A stretch of DNA of 64,000 nucleotides from Streptomyces bungoensis (GTDB taxonomy: Bacteria; Actinomycetota; Actinomycetes; Streptomycetales; Streptomycetaceae). This document shows, in pieces, positions 17,374-27,180 of the stretch. Location of the stretch: NCBI RefSeq assembly GCF_001514215.1, contig NZ_KQ948869.1:111440-175439 (forward strand), given 5' to 3'. Below the pieces are notes generated by a model, which was not told the origin of the DNA, made no database searches, and saw only the letters and a list, made by a program, of their open reading frames with translations. Position numbers and translations under genes: made by a program. The stretch's first letter is position 1, and each line of letters begins with the position of its first letter.

Positions 17374-17394
17374 CCTGCGCGCGCGGTCGGCGGC

Positions 17395-19467
17395 TCAGGT
17401 CAGGAGGCCGGCGACCAGGGCGGCGAACTCGTCGGGGGTGGCGAGGCGGATGCCGAGCTGTTCGGCCCTGGCGCGCTTGGATCCCGCCCCCTCGCCCGCG
17501 ACGACGAGCGCTGTCCTCTTGGAGACGCTGGAGGAGGAGCGACCGCCGGCCCGCTCGATGAGCTCGTTCATCTCGTTGCGGGAGAGCTTCTCCAGGGCCC
17601 CGGTCATCGCGCCGGTGACGACCACCGCCATGCCCGCCAGCGGGCCGCCCTCCGCTGCGGCCGCGGGCGTCTCGTCGGCGGCCGGGGCAGGGGTGGCGCC
17701 CGGCTCGGTCATGGTGAGGCCCGCGGCGGCGAGCTCGTCTATGAGGGGGGCCAGTTCGGCGAGTTCCGCGACGATCGAGGGAGCCTTTTCGGAGCCGATG
17801 CCCTCGACTCGCTGCATCGCGTCGGCGTCGGCGGCGCGGAGGGCGTCCATGGTGGCGAAGTGGCGGGCGATACGCCGGGACATGGAGCGGCCGGTGCCTC
17901 GCACCCCGAGCGCGCACAGCACTCGCGACAGCGGCTGCTGCTTGGCCTTCTCGATCGCGGCGAGCAGGTTGTCGGTGCTGGTCTCGCCCATCCGGTCCAG
18001 GCCCAGCAAGGCCTCGCGGGTGAGGGTGAACAGGCCGGCGAGATCGGTGATCAGGCCGGCGTCGACGAGCTGGACGACACGGGTGCGACCGAGGCCTTCG
18101 ATGTCGAGCTGGTCGCGGCCGGCGGCGTACGAGAGGGAGGCGACCAGGTGGCAGTTGCGGCCCTGCGCACACCGCCAGCGTTCCCCGCTCCTGTCGATGG
18201 CCGATCCGCAGCGCGGGCAGACTTCCGGGAACACGATGGGCTGTTCGTCGCCGGTGCGCAGGTGGGCGACCGGAGCCTCGATCCGGGGGATGACGTCGCC
18301 GGCGCGGTGGACCATGACCTGGTCGCCCAGCCGCAGGTCGCGCCGGGTGATGTCGGCCGGGTTGTGCAGGGTGGCGTAGGTGATGGTGGAGCCTTCGATG
18401 ACGACCGGTTCGAGGACGCCGCGCGGGGCGATGATCCCGGTACGCCCGACGTTCCACTCCACCTCCAGCAGCCGGGTGATCTTCTCCACTGCCGGGAGCT
18501 TGTAGGCGATCGCCCACCGCGGCGCACGGGAGCCGGATCCGGCGGCCTGCTGGTCGGCGGCGAGGTCGGCCTTGATGACGATGCCGTCGATGCCGAAAGG
18601 CAGTTCGGCACGGAGCGCGGCGATCTCCTGCACCCGTGCCAGCACCTGCTGCGCGTTCTCGGCGACGGTGTCCGGGACCGCGGTGCGGGCGCTGGTGTGC
18701 ACGCCGAGCTCGGCCGCCAGGCCCATCAGGTCACTGTGCGCGGCCGCGTTCAGCCGCTCCGTCAGATCCGGATCGGTGCCGGGCAAGGGGAGCAGGCTGT
18801 AGCCGAAGAACGTCATCGGCACCGTGTAGAGGCGCTCCTTGGCCCGCAGCGTGCCCGCCGCGGCGTTGCGCGGATTGGCGAACGGCTGCCCGCCGTGGCC
18901 GGTGCGCACCTCGTTGGCGTGCTCGAACTGGGCGGTCGTCATGAGGACTTCGCCCCGGACTTCCACGGTGACCGGCTCGGCCAGGTGCCCGGGCAGCCCC
19001 TCGATGGTGCCGATCGCGTGCGAGACGTCCTCCCCGGCCGTCCCGTTCCCGCGGGTGACCAGCCGGGTGAGGCGGCCGCCTTCGTAGCGGGCGGCGATCG
19101 CGAGCCCGTCCAGCTTCGGCCCGACGCCGAAACGGGTGACCTCGTGCCCGATACGGCGCCCCAGGGACACCGTCCAGGCGGTGAACTCCTCGGCGGAGAA
19201 GACGTTGTCCAGGCTCAGCATCGCCACCGAGTGCGGCACGTCGCCCTCCACCGCGCCGCCTGCCACCTTCCCGCTGGGGGAGTCGGGCAGCACCTGATCG
19301 GGGTGCTCGGCCTCATAAGCGGAGATCCCTCGCACCAGCCGGTCGTAGGCGTCATCGTCCAGCGCCGAGGTGCCGCCCGCGTAGTACGCGGCCGCCGCCC
19401 GTACGGCGTCCTCGACCGCCTGCGCGTAGGCGGCGGCATCCACGAGCACTGCTGCAGGTGTTGTCAT
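17395..19467 (-). CDS. ligA: NAD-dependent DNA ligase
   Basis: A 690-residue LigA. The adenylation domain has the nucleophile Lys118 in GPKLDG. The OB fold follows, then a four-cysteine zinc finger (CPRCGSAID, RWRCAQGRNC), helix-hairpin-helix repeats (IEGLGRTR, VEGIGSEKAPSI) and a C-terminal BRCT domain. It seals nicks using NAD+ in replication and repair. It is a little shorter than typical Streptomyces LigA, so it may be a second copy rather than the essential one. I chose ATG 19467; an upstream start at 19497 is open but adds an atypical leader. A terminator follows. Confidence 0.92.
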   Translation of the reverse strand: MTTPAAVLVDAAAYAQAVEDAVRAAAAYYAGGTSALDDDAYDRLVRGISAYEAEHPDQVLPDSPSGKVAGGAVEGDVPHSVAMLSLDNVFSAEEFTAWTVSLGRRIGHEVTRFGVGPKLDGLAIAARYEGGRLTRLVTRGNGTAGEDVSHAIGTIEGLPGHLAEPVTVEVRGEVLMTTAQFEHANEVRTGHGGQPFANPRNAAAGTLRAKERLYTVPMTFFGYSLLPLPGTDPDLTERLNAAAHSDLMGLAAELGVHTSARTAVPDTVAENAQQVLARVQEIAALRAELPFGIDGIVIKADLAADQQAAGSGSRAPRWAIAYKLPAVEKITRLLEVEWNVGRTGIIAPRGVLEPVVIEGSTITYATLHNPADITRRDLRLGDQVMVHRAGDVIPRIEAPVAHLRTGDEQPIVFPEVCPRCGSAIDRSGERWRCAQGRNCHLVASLSYAAGRDQLDIEGLGRTRVVQLVDAGLITDLAGLFTLTREALLGLDRMGETSTDNLLAAIEKAKQQPLSRVLCALGVRGTGRSMSRRIARHFATMDALRAADADAMQRVEGIGSEKAPSIVAELAELAPLIDELAAAGLTMTEPGATPAPAADETPAAAAEGGPLAGMAVVVTGAMTGALEKLSRNEMNELIERAGGRSSSSVSKRTALVVAGEGAGSKRARAEQLGIRLATPDEFAALVAGLLT

Positions 19468-19643
19468 GACCGGCATCCTGCCGCCCACCACTGACAACAG
19501 GGCCAGGAGCCGGTCCGAGGAGGTCGGATGTCACGACCGGCACCGATGTCGTGGTGCCCGCCGTCGCCGCGCTCCGGCGAGGTCCGTGGCGCCGGGCGAC
19601 CCTCGGTGGTGGTGCGGAACCGGGGGAGCGGTGGTCGTGGGAG

Positions 19644-20765
19644 TCACCGGGACGCCGCGGCCGATGCCGCTGTGAGACGGTCCACGGCCACCGCCACCGC
19701 CTCGGGGCTGGAGATCATCGTCAGGTGCCGGGCGCCCGGGATGAGCGTCGCGGGCGGTGCGCCGATACGCCGGGCGGTCTCCTGCGGCGTCTGCCGGGAG
19801 AACACGTCGTCGTCGGCACCGAACACCACCGACTTGGGCAGGTGCACCCCGGCGAGCCGGGCCACGCGGTCCGCGGGCAGACCCGGCACACCCGCGGCCA
19901 GCATGCTCCAGAGCGCGTCCTCCGCGCCCGCTACCCGGAGCGGGCGTCGCCACTGATCCAGACCGGCGGCGTCCAGCCGCGGGCAGGCGGGCCCGCACTG
20001 TGCCTGGTACACGCCGCGGATCAGCGCGTCGATGCCGAGCCCGAGCCGCAGCAGGCTGGTGCGGTACGGGTCGATCAGCGCGTACTTGAAGGCCGGCGGC
20101 GGCCCGGCACCCGTGTCGAGGGCGTCGCCGTCGAGGAGCATCACACCCCCCAGGCGGCCGGGGGCCCGCAAGGCGGCCTCCGTGACCACGGCGGCTCCGC
20201 TGGAGTGCCCCACCAGCAGCGGGCGCTCGCCCGGACCGCCGAGGTGCACGGCGTCCAGGAAACCCAGGAGCTGCCGGGTGAAGTGGTCCACCGTGTAGGG
20301 GCCGTGGCGCTCGCTGTATCCGTCGCCCGTCAGGTCGAGCGCGTACACCCGGTGGTCCCGGGCGAGCAGCGGGACAAGGCGTGACCAGGTGTCCACGGAT
20401 TCGAAGGCGCCGTGCACCAGGACGACCGGTGGGCCCGCCGTACCCCAGGTCTGGAAGCGCGTGCGGATGTCGGCGGCCTGCACGTACCTGAGCCCCCGGG
20501 GCGGCGCGGCGCGCCCGGCCGTGACGCCGTTGTAGACGAACGAGGCCGCCGTGACGACCGTGAGCACGACGGCACAGCCGAGTGCGGCGCGCCGCAGCCA
20601 TCGCCGCAGCCGGGGGCGGTGCGGCCGGTGCGCGCTCTCGGCAGGAGGCGACGGCGGAGCGGATGCGGGACGGGCACCCGCGCCTCCGCCTCCGCCTCTC
20701 TCCCCGTCTCCGTCCCTCGGTTCGGCTTCGGCTCGGTGAGGATCAGCTGTCACAGGCCACAGCAT
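19644..20765 (-). CDS. Membrane-anchored alpha/beta hydrolase
   Basis: A 373-residue protein with a basic, low-complexity cytoplasmic N-terminus and one membrane span near residues 62-80 (CAVVLTVVTAASFVY), followed by an alpha/beta-hydrolase domain outside the cell. Features include the HG oxyanion region (VVLVHGAFES), nucleophile elbow GHSSGAA, acid FGADDDVF and His in GARHLTM. The triad is complete, so it is probably an active esterase or lactonase; the substrate is unknown. The start is uncertain because the N-terminus is unusual. It lies downstream of tetR on the same strand. Confidence 0.82.
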   Translation of the reverse strand: MLWPVTADPHRAEAEPRDGDGERGGGGGAGARPASAPPSPPAESAHRPHRPRLRRWLRRAALGCAVVLTVVTAASFVYNGVTAGRAAPPRGLRYVQAADIRTRFQTWGTAGPPVVLVHGAFESVDTWSRLVPLLARDHRVYALDLTGDGYSERHGPYTVDHFTRQLLGFLDAVHLGGPGERPLLVGHSSGAAVVTEAALRAPGRLGGVMLLDGDALDTGAGPPPAFKYALIDPYRTSLLRLGLGIDALIRGVYQAQCGPACPRLDAAGLDQWRRPLRVAGAEDALWSMLAAGVPGLPADRVARLAGVHLPKSVVFGADDDVFSRQTPQETARRIGAPPATLIPGARHLTMISSPEAVAVAVDRLTAASAAASR

Positions 20766-20853
20766 CGACCACGTCCCTCCGCGGTCATCCCGCGGGGGGA
20801 GCCAGGCCCGCCTGGACCGCCGAACTCGGCCGCGCGGAGCGGCACGACCGGGG

Positions 20854-21450
20854 TCATGCGCCTGGCGTGCGCAGTCCGGTCAGGACGAGGTCCACGGCCT
20901 GTTCGGCCCATGTCCGGCGGCCGCCGCGGCCGGCCATGTAGTCGGCGTAGAAGGGTCCGAGCAGAGCGGAGACGGCCGCCTCCAGATCGGCGTCCCGGCG
21001 GATCTCCCCCCGTTCCCGGGCTCGTTCGAGCACCTCGCGCAGCAGGGCCCGGCGGGGCAGCACGGTCCGTTCGCGCAGCAGGGCGAGCAGATCGGGGGTG
21101 TGGGCCTCCTCCGCCAGGCAGGTGCCGATCAGGGCCATGCCGCGCACGCGCTGCACCGTCGCCGCGAAGTCCTCCAGGATCGCCACCAGGTCCTGTCGTG
21201 TGTCGCCGACCGCGGGCGGGGCGTCCGCCATGCGTACGGCGGCGAGGGCCGCTGTCAGCAGGTCGGCCTTGGTCTTCCACCTCAGGTGGATGGTGGACTT
21301 GCTGACCTGGGCCGACGCGGCCACCTGGCTCAGACTCATACGGGTGTAGCCGTGGGTCGCCAACAGTTCCAGGGCCGCGCGGAGGATCGCCGCGTCCTTC
21401 TCCGCGGAACGCGGCCGTCCGGCACCCTTGCTCATGCTCGTCTCGCCCAT
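20854..21450 (-). CDS. TetR-family regulator of the adjacent NADP oxidoreductase
   Basis: A 198-residue TetR protein. The HTH covers residues 20-65 (ILRAALELLATHGYTRMS, then SKSTIHLRWKTKADLL). The C-terminal ligand domain resembles the TetR_C_16-like group. ATG 21450 or 21435 could be used. The 15-bp site ACCGAGTGGTTCGGT lies 23 bp upstream of this gene and again inside the promoter of the oxidoreductase gene at 22260. This strongly suggests autoregulation and repression of that gene. Confidence 0.88.
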   Translation of the reverse strand: MGETSMSKGAGRPRSAEKDAAILRAALELLATHGYTRMSLSQVAASAQVSKSTIHLRWKTKADLLTAALAAVRMADAPPAVGDTRQDLVAILEDFAATVQRVRGMALIGTCLAEEAHTPDLLALLRERTVLPRRALLREVLERARERGEIRRDADLEAAVSALLGPFYADYMAGRGGRRTWAEQAVDLVLTGLRTPGA

Positions 21451-21473
21451 TGCCGCAGGATAAGGGCAGGCGC

Positions 21474-21488
21474 ACCGAGTGGTTCGGT
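21474..21488. promoter_or_regulatory. TetR operator, copy 1
   Basis: ACCGAGTGGTTCGGT, an imperfect palindrome (ACCGAG/TTCGGT), lies 23 bp upstream of the tetR start. It is identical over 15 bp to the site at 22323-22337. Confidence 0.8.
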
Positions 21489-21573
21489 TCGGTATGCGCC
21501 CGGGGCCATCGCGGAGGCGGGCCGGCGGTCGGTCCGGGTGGTGCCCGGCGGCCGCGGCCCGTCGGCTCCCGGT

Positions 21574-22260
21574 TCAGGCGCCGGCGATGTGGAAGTTGAA
21601 GTCGGCGTGGCCGAGCGCGCCCCACAGGCGGAGCCAGATCGGCAGCAGCATCTCCGTACCGCGCGCGGTGCTGATGTCGCCGAGGTCGATCACGCTCCCG
21701 GTGGGCCAGCCGAACTCGGTCAGGAGGCCGGTGACGAGCTTCTTGGCGTCGGTGTCGTCGCCCGAGACGAAGGCGTGGTGCGTCCCGGCCACGCGGGACG
21801 GCTCCACCATGACCGCCGCGTTCATGGTGTTGAGGGTCTTGACGACCTTCGTCTCGGGGAAGGTTCGCTGGATCCGCTCGCCGAGGCTGTCGGTGTTGAC
21901 CGGGTTCAGGGCCGGCGGCATGCCCGCGGAGAAGTCCAGGGGGTTGGCGATGTCGATGAGGACCTTGCCGGCCAGCCTGTCGCGGCCTGCTGTCTCGAGC
22001 ACCTGCAGCGAGGCGGCGCCGGCCGTGGTGTTGACCACGACCTCGCCGAAGGCGGCGGCGTCCGCGAAGGACAGCGGACGCACGAGCGGGTGCCGGGCCA
22101 GCCACTGGGCGGCGGGCGGGTTGCCGTAGGGGTCGAGGTCGGTGCGGGCCATGGTGGCCTCGGGGTCGCGGGTGCCGAGGACGACCTCGTGGCCGAGGGT
22201 GGCGAGCTTCCCTGCGATGGTCTGGCCGACGATGCCGGTGCCGAGGACTGCGTAACGCAT
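21574..22260 (-). CDS. NADP-binding oxidoreductase (F420-dependent reductase-like)
   Basis: A 228-residue protein of the NADP oxidoreductase/F420-dependent reductase family. The N-terminal Rossmann motif GTGIVGQTIAG is followed by LGTRDPEATM, the NADP 2'-phosphate region. The middle DIANPLDFSAGMPP and KTLNTMNAAVM are typical of the family. The cofactor partner (F420 or other) is not proven. ATG 22260 follows GGAAGGA. The promoter (TTGAAA-N17-TAGTTT) has the TetR operator exactly in its spacer, so repression by the TetR encoded 124 bp downstream is expected. Confidence 0.85.
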   Translation of the reverse strand: MRYAVLGTGIVGQTIAGKLATLGHEVVLGTRDPEATMARTDLDPYGNPPAAQWLARHPLVRPLSFADAAAFGEVVVNTTAGAASLQVLETAGRDRLAGKVLIDIANPLDFSAGMPPALNPVNTDSLGERIQRTFPETKVVKTLNTMNAAVMVEPSRVAGTHHAFVSGDDTDAKKLVTGLLTEFGWPTGSVIDLGDISTARGTEMLLPIWLRLWGALGHADFNFHIAGA

Positions 22261-22315
22261 CGAGGTGGTTCCTTCCGGGTGATGTGGCGGGCGCGTGTGC
22301 TCCCGTGCCTCATAA

Positions 22316-22344
22316 AAACTAAACCGAGTGGTTCGGTATTTCAA
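22316..22344 (-). promoter_or_regulatory. Promoter with TetR operator copy 2 in the spacer
   Basis: On the minus strand TTGAAA (22344-22339), a 17-bp spacer and TAGTTT (22321-22316) form a sigma70-like promoter. The spacer contains ACCGAGTGGTTCGGT (22323-22337), identical to the site before tetR. Repressor bound here would block RNA polymerase. Confidence 0.8.
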
Positions 22345-22454
22345 AGTAGGGGGTGGCGGCCCGTCCCACAAGGGCGTGTGATGTGCTGTACGCAGGGCCG
22401 CCGCAGCGCCGGCTGCCGTCGCAGCCGCATCGCCGGGCAGAGGACGGGAACGCC

Positions 22455-25223
22455 ATGGAGCCGCATCCGATAGTCGGCCGGGACACCGAACTCGGTGAGC
22501 TGTCACGGCTGGTGGCGTCGTCCCACGGGCAGGCGGTGCTCGTACGGGGCGAGGCCGGAATGGGCAAGAGCCTGTTGCTGGCCGCGGCCGCCGACCAGGC
22601 CGGGGCCCTGGGGCACCGCGTCATCAGGGTGACGGGCGTGGAGTCGGAGATGGCGCTGCCCTTCGCCGGTCTCCACCAGATACTGCACCCGCTGCTGCAC
22701 ACGATGTCCGGTCTCGACCAGACCACCCAGGCGGTCCTGGACACGGTCTTCGGGCGGCGGACGGGCCAGGCCCCTTCCGTGATGGCCCTGGGTATCGCCG
22801 TGCTCGACGTCCTGGCCCTGGCCTCCGGCGAGGTGCCACTGCTCCTGATCGTGGACGACGGGCACTGGTTCGATCCGCAGAGCGCCGAAGTGGGCGGATT
22901 CATCGCCCGCCGTCTTGCCGGACATGCCGTACGGATGATCACCGCCGTCCGTGCCGACACGCCCTCGGCCTGGGACTCCGCCGCCGTGCCGGAGCTGTCA
23001 CTGGCTCAGCTCGGCCCCGAGTCCTCCGCCGACCTGCTCCGGATGCGCGCCCCCGGTATGCCACCGGCCGTGCGCACCCGTGTGCTGGAACTGGCGCAGG
23101 GCAACCCGCTGGCGCTGACGGAGTTGCCGCAGGCAGTGGAGCAGGGCACCGCCGGCCGCATGACGGCCGACGAGCTGCCCCTGCCGCGCCGCCTGGAGCA
23201 CATGTACGGCGACCGGATCCGGAACCTGCCTGCCGCCGAACGCACCCGTCTGCTCCTGGCCGCACTGGACGGCGGCGGAGCCGGCACGCCGACGGCCGGG
23301 CGGCCGCGCTACCGGCTGCAGCAGGCCGAAGAGGCGGTCGCCAGGGGCCTGCTGGTACTGGACGCCGCGTCCGGTGAGCTGCTCTTCCGGCATCCGCTGG
23401 TGCGTTCGGCGCTGCTGCAGACGGCCACTCCCAATGAGCGCCGGGCGGCCCACGCGCGGCTGGCCGAACTGCATCGCGCGGACCTGGAGCGGCACGCCAC
23501 GCACCTGGCGGCCGCCACGGTCGACCCGGACGAAACCGTCGCCGCCGTCCTGGAGCGTGCCGCACGCTCGGCCAGCGCCCGCGGCGGCGCCACGGCGGCC
23601 GTGGCACTGCTGACCCGCGCCGCGGAACTCAGCCCCGCGGCCGGGCCGCGCTCGCGCCGCCTGGGGGACGCGGCCTTCGTCGCCGCCCAGTCCGCCCTGC
23701 TGGACACGGCCGACGAACTGCGGCAGGCGTCGGACCGGCTGGCGGCGGGCACCCCCTCTCCCGCCGCCGTGGTCACCGCCGCCTACACGGCCCTGTACCA
23801 GCACGGCGACGTGCGGTCGGCCCACCGCCGCGTCGTCCACGCACTGCGGACCATGCCATCCGATACCGGGACCAGGACCGGTACGGACACCGGCACCGAC
23901 TCCCAGTCCGCCGTCCGGACACGCCTGCTGAACCTGCTCCTGGCCATCAGCCTGTTCAGCGCCGACCCGGCTCTGTGGAGCGTGAGCGACGGCCTCGTGG
24001 ACGCCCAAGGGCGCGGTGCCGACGAGACCACCCTGCTCTACCGGGACGTCTGGGGAGACATCACCCGGCGCGGCCACGGCGCCCGGGAGCGGCTGCAGGA
24101 GCTCTTCGCACGGCTGGACGAGGAACAGCCGTGGGACGTCATGCGGCTCAGCGTGGCCGCCTACTACCTCGACGCACTCGGCGACTACCGGTTCCTGGTC
24201 CGGCAGGTCGCCGAACGGGAGGTCGGCAGCGGTGCCGTCACCAACGCCATGACCATGCTGCAGGTGGTCATGCTCGACCAGATCACCGGCGGTGACTGGG
24301 ACGCCGCCGAGCGCACCGGGCAGCGCGGCCTGGAGCTGAGCACCCGGCACGGCTACACCCTCTTCGAGCACCAGTACCACGGCTTCCTGGGGCTGATCGC
24401 GGCCTGGCGGGGAGATGCCGCGCGGGCCAGGGAGGCGATGAACCGGCTGGACCGGTGGGCCCGGCCCCGCGGGGTCGGATACCTCACCCAGCTCGCCGAG
24501 GCCATCGGCGCCGCGACCGGCCTCACCGAGGGCGACTACGAAAGCGCCTACGCCTACGCCGGCGGCCTCACCGCGCCCGGCACCTTCACCCCCTACTCCC
24601 AGCAGGCCCCCAGGACGCTGCTGGACCTGGTCGAGGCCGCCGTCCACACGGGCCGCGGCGCGCAGGCCCGCGCCCACACCGACGCCGCCCGGAAGCAGGG
24701 CCTGCCCGCCATCTCCCCGCGACTGGACTTCCTCACCGCCGCAGCCGAGGCCATGACAGCCGAAGGCGAGGCTGCCCGCGCCGCCTTCGAGCGCGCCACG
24801 CGGCATCCGGCAGCCGCCGACCATCCGTTCGAACTGGCCCGGGTCCGTCTGGCGCAGGGCATGTGGCTGCGCAGAGCGAGGGAGCGCGCGGCGGCGCGCA
24901 CGGTCCTGGTCCAGGCCGCCGACGCCTTCGAACGCCTCGGTGCCGCTCCCTGGGCGCGGCGGGTACAGGCCGAGCTGCGAGCCACCGGCGCGCCGGGCGG
25001 CGGCCCCGCCCCGGGGCAGGCCGCGCTGACCGCACAGGAGCGGCGCATCGCCGAACTGGCGGCCGGAGGGCTGAGCAACCGGGAGATCGGCGCCCAGCTC
25101 TTCCTTTCACCGCGCACCGTCGGCGCTCACCTCTACCGGGTCTTCCCCAAACTCGGCATCACCTCCAGAGCCGCGCTGCGCGATGCCCTCACCGGTACGG
25201 CGGACGCGGAACCCGAGGAGTGA
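22455..25223 (+). CDS. LAL-family (ATPase-LuxR) regulator
   Basis: A 922-residue LuxR of the large ATP-binding type. The N-terminal AAA region has Walker A GEAGMGKS (about residue 39) and Walker B LLLIVDDGHW. A long helical TPR-like middle follows. The C-terminal LuxR HTH (LTAQERRIAELAAGGLSNRE, then SPRTVGAHLYRVFPKLGI) covers the last 65 residues. The nucleotide site looks intact. ATG 22455 aligns with the usual IVGRDTELGEL start. It is divergent from the NADP oxidoreductase. A hydrolase, an SDR and an MDR enzyme follow on the same strand and are plausible targets. Confidence 0.9.
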   Translation: MEPHPIVGRDTELGELSRLVASSHGQAVLVRGEAGMGKSLLLAAAADQAGALGHRVIRVTGVESEMALPFAGLHQILHPLLHTMSGLDQTTQAVLDTVFGRRTGQAPSVMALGIAVLDVLALASGEVPLLLIVDDGHWFDPQSAEVGGFIARRLAGHAVRMITAVRADTPSAWDSAAVPELSLAQLGPESSADLLRMRAPGMPPAVRTRVLELAQGNPLALTELPQAVEQGTAGRMTADELPLPRRLEHMYGDRIRNLPAAERTRLLLAALDGGGAGTPTAGRPRYRLQQAEEAVARGLLVLDAASGELLFRHPLVRSALLQTATPNERRAAHARLAELHRADLERHATHLAAATVDPDETVAAVLERAARSASARGGATAAVALLTRAAELSPAAGPRSRRLGDAAFVAAQSALLDTADELRQASDRLAAGTPSPAAVVTAAYTALYQHGDVRSAHRRVVHALRTMPSDTGTRTGTDTGTDSQSAVRTRLLNLLLAISLFSADPALWSVSDGLVDAQGRGADETTLLYRDVWGDITRRGHGARERLQELFARLDEEQPWDVMRLSVAAYYLDALGDYRFLVRQVAEREVGSGAVTNAMTMLQVVMLDQITGGDWDAAERTGQRGLELSTRHGYTLFEHQYHGFLGLIAAWRGDAARAREAMNRLDRWARPRGVGYLTQLAEAIGAATGLTEGDYESAYAYAGGLTAPGTFTPYSQQAPRTLLDLVEAAVHTGRGAQARAHTDAARKQGLPAISPRLDFLTAAAEAMTAEGEAARAAFERATRHPAAADHPFELARVRLAQGMWLRRARERAAARTVLVQAADAFERLGAAPWARRVQAELRATGAPGGGPAPGQAALTAQERRIAELAAGGLSNREIGAQLFLSPRTVGAHLYRVFPKLGITSRAALRDALTGTADAEPEE

Positions 25224-25360
25224 CGGCCCGGCCCGCTCACGCTCGTAGGGCGCGTCAGTCGGTGACTGCGGTCGATCGACTGATGCGGGGGTCATGACTG
25301 CCGGCGGAGTCTGGACGCAGTGAAGCCGCCCAAGCGGTTCCCGAGTCCCAGGAGACGGTC

Positions 25361-26185
25361 ATGTCCGACTCACGCACTCCCGTCGTGTTCCTCCACGGAC
25401 TGTGGCTGCACGCCTCCTCCTGGCAGCCCTGGCTGGACCTGGCCGCCGATCACGGCTACGCCCCGGTCGCCCCGGGCTGGCCCGGTGAGGCCGCCACCGT
25501 CGACGAGGCGCGCCGCCACCCCGAAGCGGTCGCCGGCTTCGGTATCGACGACGTCACCGCCCACTACGCCGGCGTCATCCGTGCGCTGGACCGCCCTCCG
25601 GTGCTCATCGGGCACTCCTTCGGCGGCCTGATCGCGCAGAAGCTGCTGGGCGAGGGCCTGGCGTGCGCCGCCGTCGCCATCGACCCGGCCCAGATCAGGG
25701 GCGTCAAGGTTCTCCCGCCGGCCCAGCTGAGGGCCGGCTTCCCGGTCCTGGGCAACCCGGCCAACCGCCGCCGCGCCGTGTCCCTGACCCCGGCGCAGTT
25801 CGCCTACGGCTTCGGCAACGCCCTGTCCCGCGAGGAGTCCGACGACCTGCACGCGCGGTTCACCGTCCCCTCGCCGGGCAGGCCGCTGTTCGAGGCCGCG
25901 TTCGCCAACTTCAGCCGCACCTCGCCCGCGGCGGTGGCCACCGGCAACGCCGAGCGCGGGCCGCTGCTGCTGATCTCCGGGCAGGCCGACCACACCGTCC
26001 CGGACTCGGTGACCCGCTCGGCGTACAAGCTGTACGGCAACTCGCCGGCCGTCACCGAACTCAAGCAGTTCCCCGACCGCGGCCACTCCCTGGTGATCGA
26101 CCACGGCTGGCCCGTCGTCGCCGACCACGCCTTCCAGTGGCTGGCCCGCCAGGGCGCCAGGGGCCAGGACACGTCGTACGCCTGA
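25361..26185 (+). CDS. Alpha/beta hydrolase
   Basis: A 274-residue cytoplasmic hydrolase. It has the oxyanion HG motif (VVFLHGLWLH), nucleophile elbow GHSFGG, acid in ISGQADHTVP and His in DRGHSLV, so the triad is complete. It is similar to non-heme chloroperoxidase-like or lactonase-like hydrolases; the substrate is not evident. It lies in a same-strand run with an SDR (91 bp downstream) and an MDR enzyme, after the LAL regulator. Confidence 0.85.
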   Translation: MSDSRTPVVFLHGLWLHASSWQPWLDLAADHGYAPVAPGWPGEAATVDEARRHPEAVAGFGIDDVTAHYAGVIRALDRPPVLIGHSFGGLIAQKLLGEGLACAAVAIDPAQIRGVKVLPPAQLRAGFPVLGNPANRRRAVSLTPAQFAYGFGNALSREESDDLHARFTVPSPGRPLFEAAFANFSRTSPAAVATGNAERGPLLLISGQADHTVPDSVTRSAYKLYGNSPAVTELKQFPDRGHSLVIDHGWPVVADHAFQWLARQGARGQDTSYA

Positions 26186-26276
26186 CCCGGTACCCCGCCG
26201 GCGTCGCGATTCCCCCGGCGCCCGCCCACCCCCCGACCACCGGTGCACATCCGCACCGGAACAGCTAGGAGCACAC

Positions 26277-27056
26277 ATGAACACCCCACTGCAAGGCCGC
26301 ACCGCCGTGGTGACCGGCGCCAGCAAGGGCATCGGGCTGGCCGTCGTCGCAGCTCTGGCGCAGGCCGGGGCGACCGTCGTCGCGGGATCCCGCACCTCCA
26401 CACCCGAACTGGACGCGCTGGTGAAGGAGGCGGCGGTCACCTGGGTCCCCGTCGACCTCGGCAACCCCGAGGACGCGGAGCGGCTCGTCCGGCATGCCGG
26501 CGGGCGCGTCGACATCCTCGTCAACAACGTCGGCGCCGCACCCGCCCGGACCGGTGGCTTCCTGTCGGTGACCGACGCCGACTGGCAGCACGTCCTCGAC
26601 CTGAACCTGCTCAGCGCCGTCCGGGTCACGCGAGCGGCCCTCCCGCTCATGCTGGAGGCCGGTCAGGGCTCGATCGTCACCGTCGCCTCCGTCAACGCCA
26701 CCCTGCCCGACCCGATGGTGATCGACTACAGCGCCGGCAAGGCCGCCCTCGTCGCCTTCTCCAAGGCGCTGTCGAAGGAGGTCGGGCCCCAGGGCGTGCG
26801 GGTCAACACCGTCAGCCCCGGACCGGTGCGGACCGACCTGTGGCTGGCCCAGGACGGGGTCGCGGCCACCGTCTCCGCCGCCGCGGACGTCACCCCCGAC
26901 GACGTGGTCGCGCAGGTGGCCGGCTCGACCGCCACCGGCCGGTTCTCGACCCCCGAAGAGGTCGCCGACCTGGTCCTGTTCCTCGCCGGCGACCGGGCCG
27001 GCAACATCACCGGCAGCGACATGATCATCGACGGCGGCTTCGTCCCGACCTGGTGA
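26277..27056 (+). CDS. Short-chain dehydrogenase/reductase
   Basis: A 259-residue classical SDR. The cofactor motif TGASKGIG, NNVG, catalytic Ser in VASVNA and YSAGK are in order. The C-terminal IIDGGF matches FabG-like oxidoreductases. It interconverts a carbonyl and an alcohol using NAD(P)H; the substrate is unknown. The start has TAGGAG 7 bp upstream. It follows the hydrolase gene and precedes a frameshifted MDR gene. Confidence 0.9.
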   Translation: MNTPLQGRTAVVTGASKGIGLAVVAALAQAGATVVAGSRTSTPELDALVKEAAVTWVPVDLGNPEDAERLVRHAGGRVDILVNNVGAAPARTGGFLSVTDADWQHVLDLNLLSAVRVTRAALPLMLEAGQGSIVTVASVNATLPDPMVIDYSAGKAALVAFSKALSKEVGPQGVRVNTVSPGPVRTDLWLAQDGVAATVSAAADVTPDDVVAQVAGSTATGRFSTPEEVADLVLFLAGDRAGNITGSDMIIDGGFVPTW

Positions 27057-27180
27057 CCGCACAGGCGGCGGCAAGCCGTACGTCCGCCCGGCCGGCCCGT
27101 CCCCGACGCCAGGGGACGGCGCCGGCCCGGCGGCGGACTCCTCCACCGGCGCACTCCCGCAGCGAAGCGAAGGAACGATC

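Noticed and set aside
22353..22454. Extended N-terminus of the LAL gene at 22455
   Set aside because: The extra residues are Arg-rich, overlap the divergent promoter and operator, and LAL proteins start with the IVGRDTEL segment.
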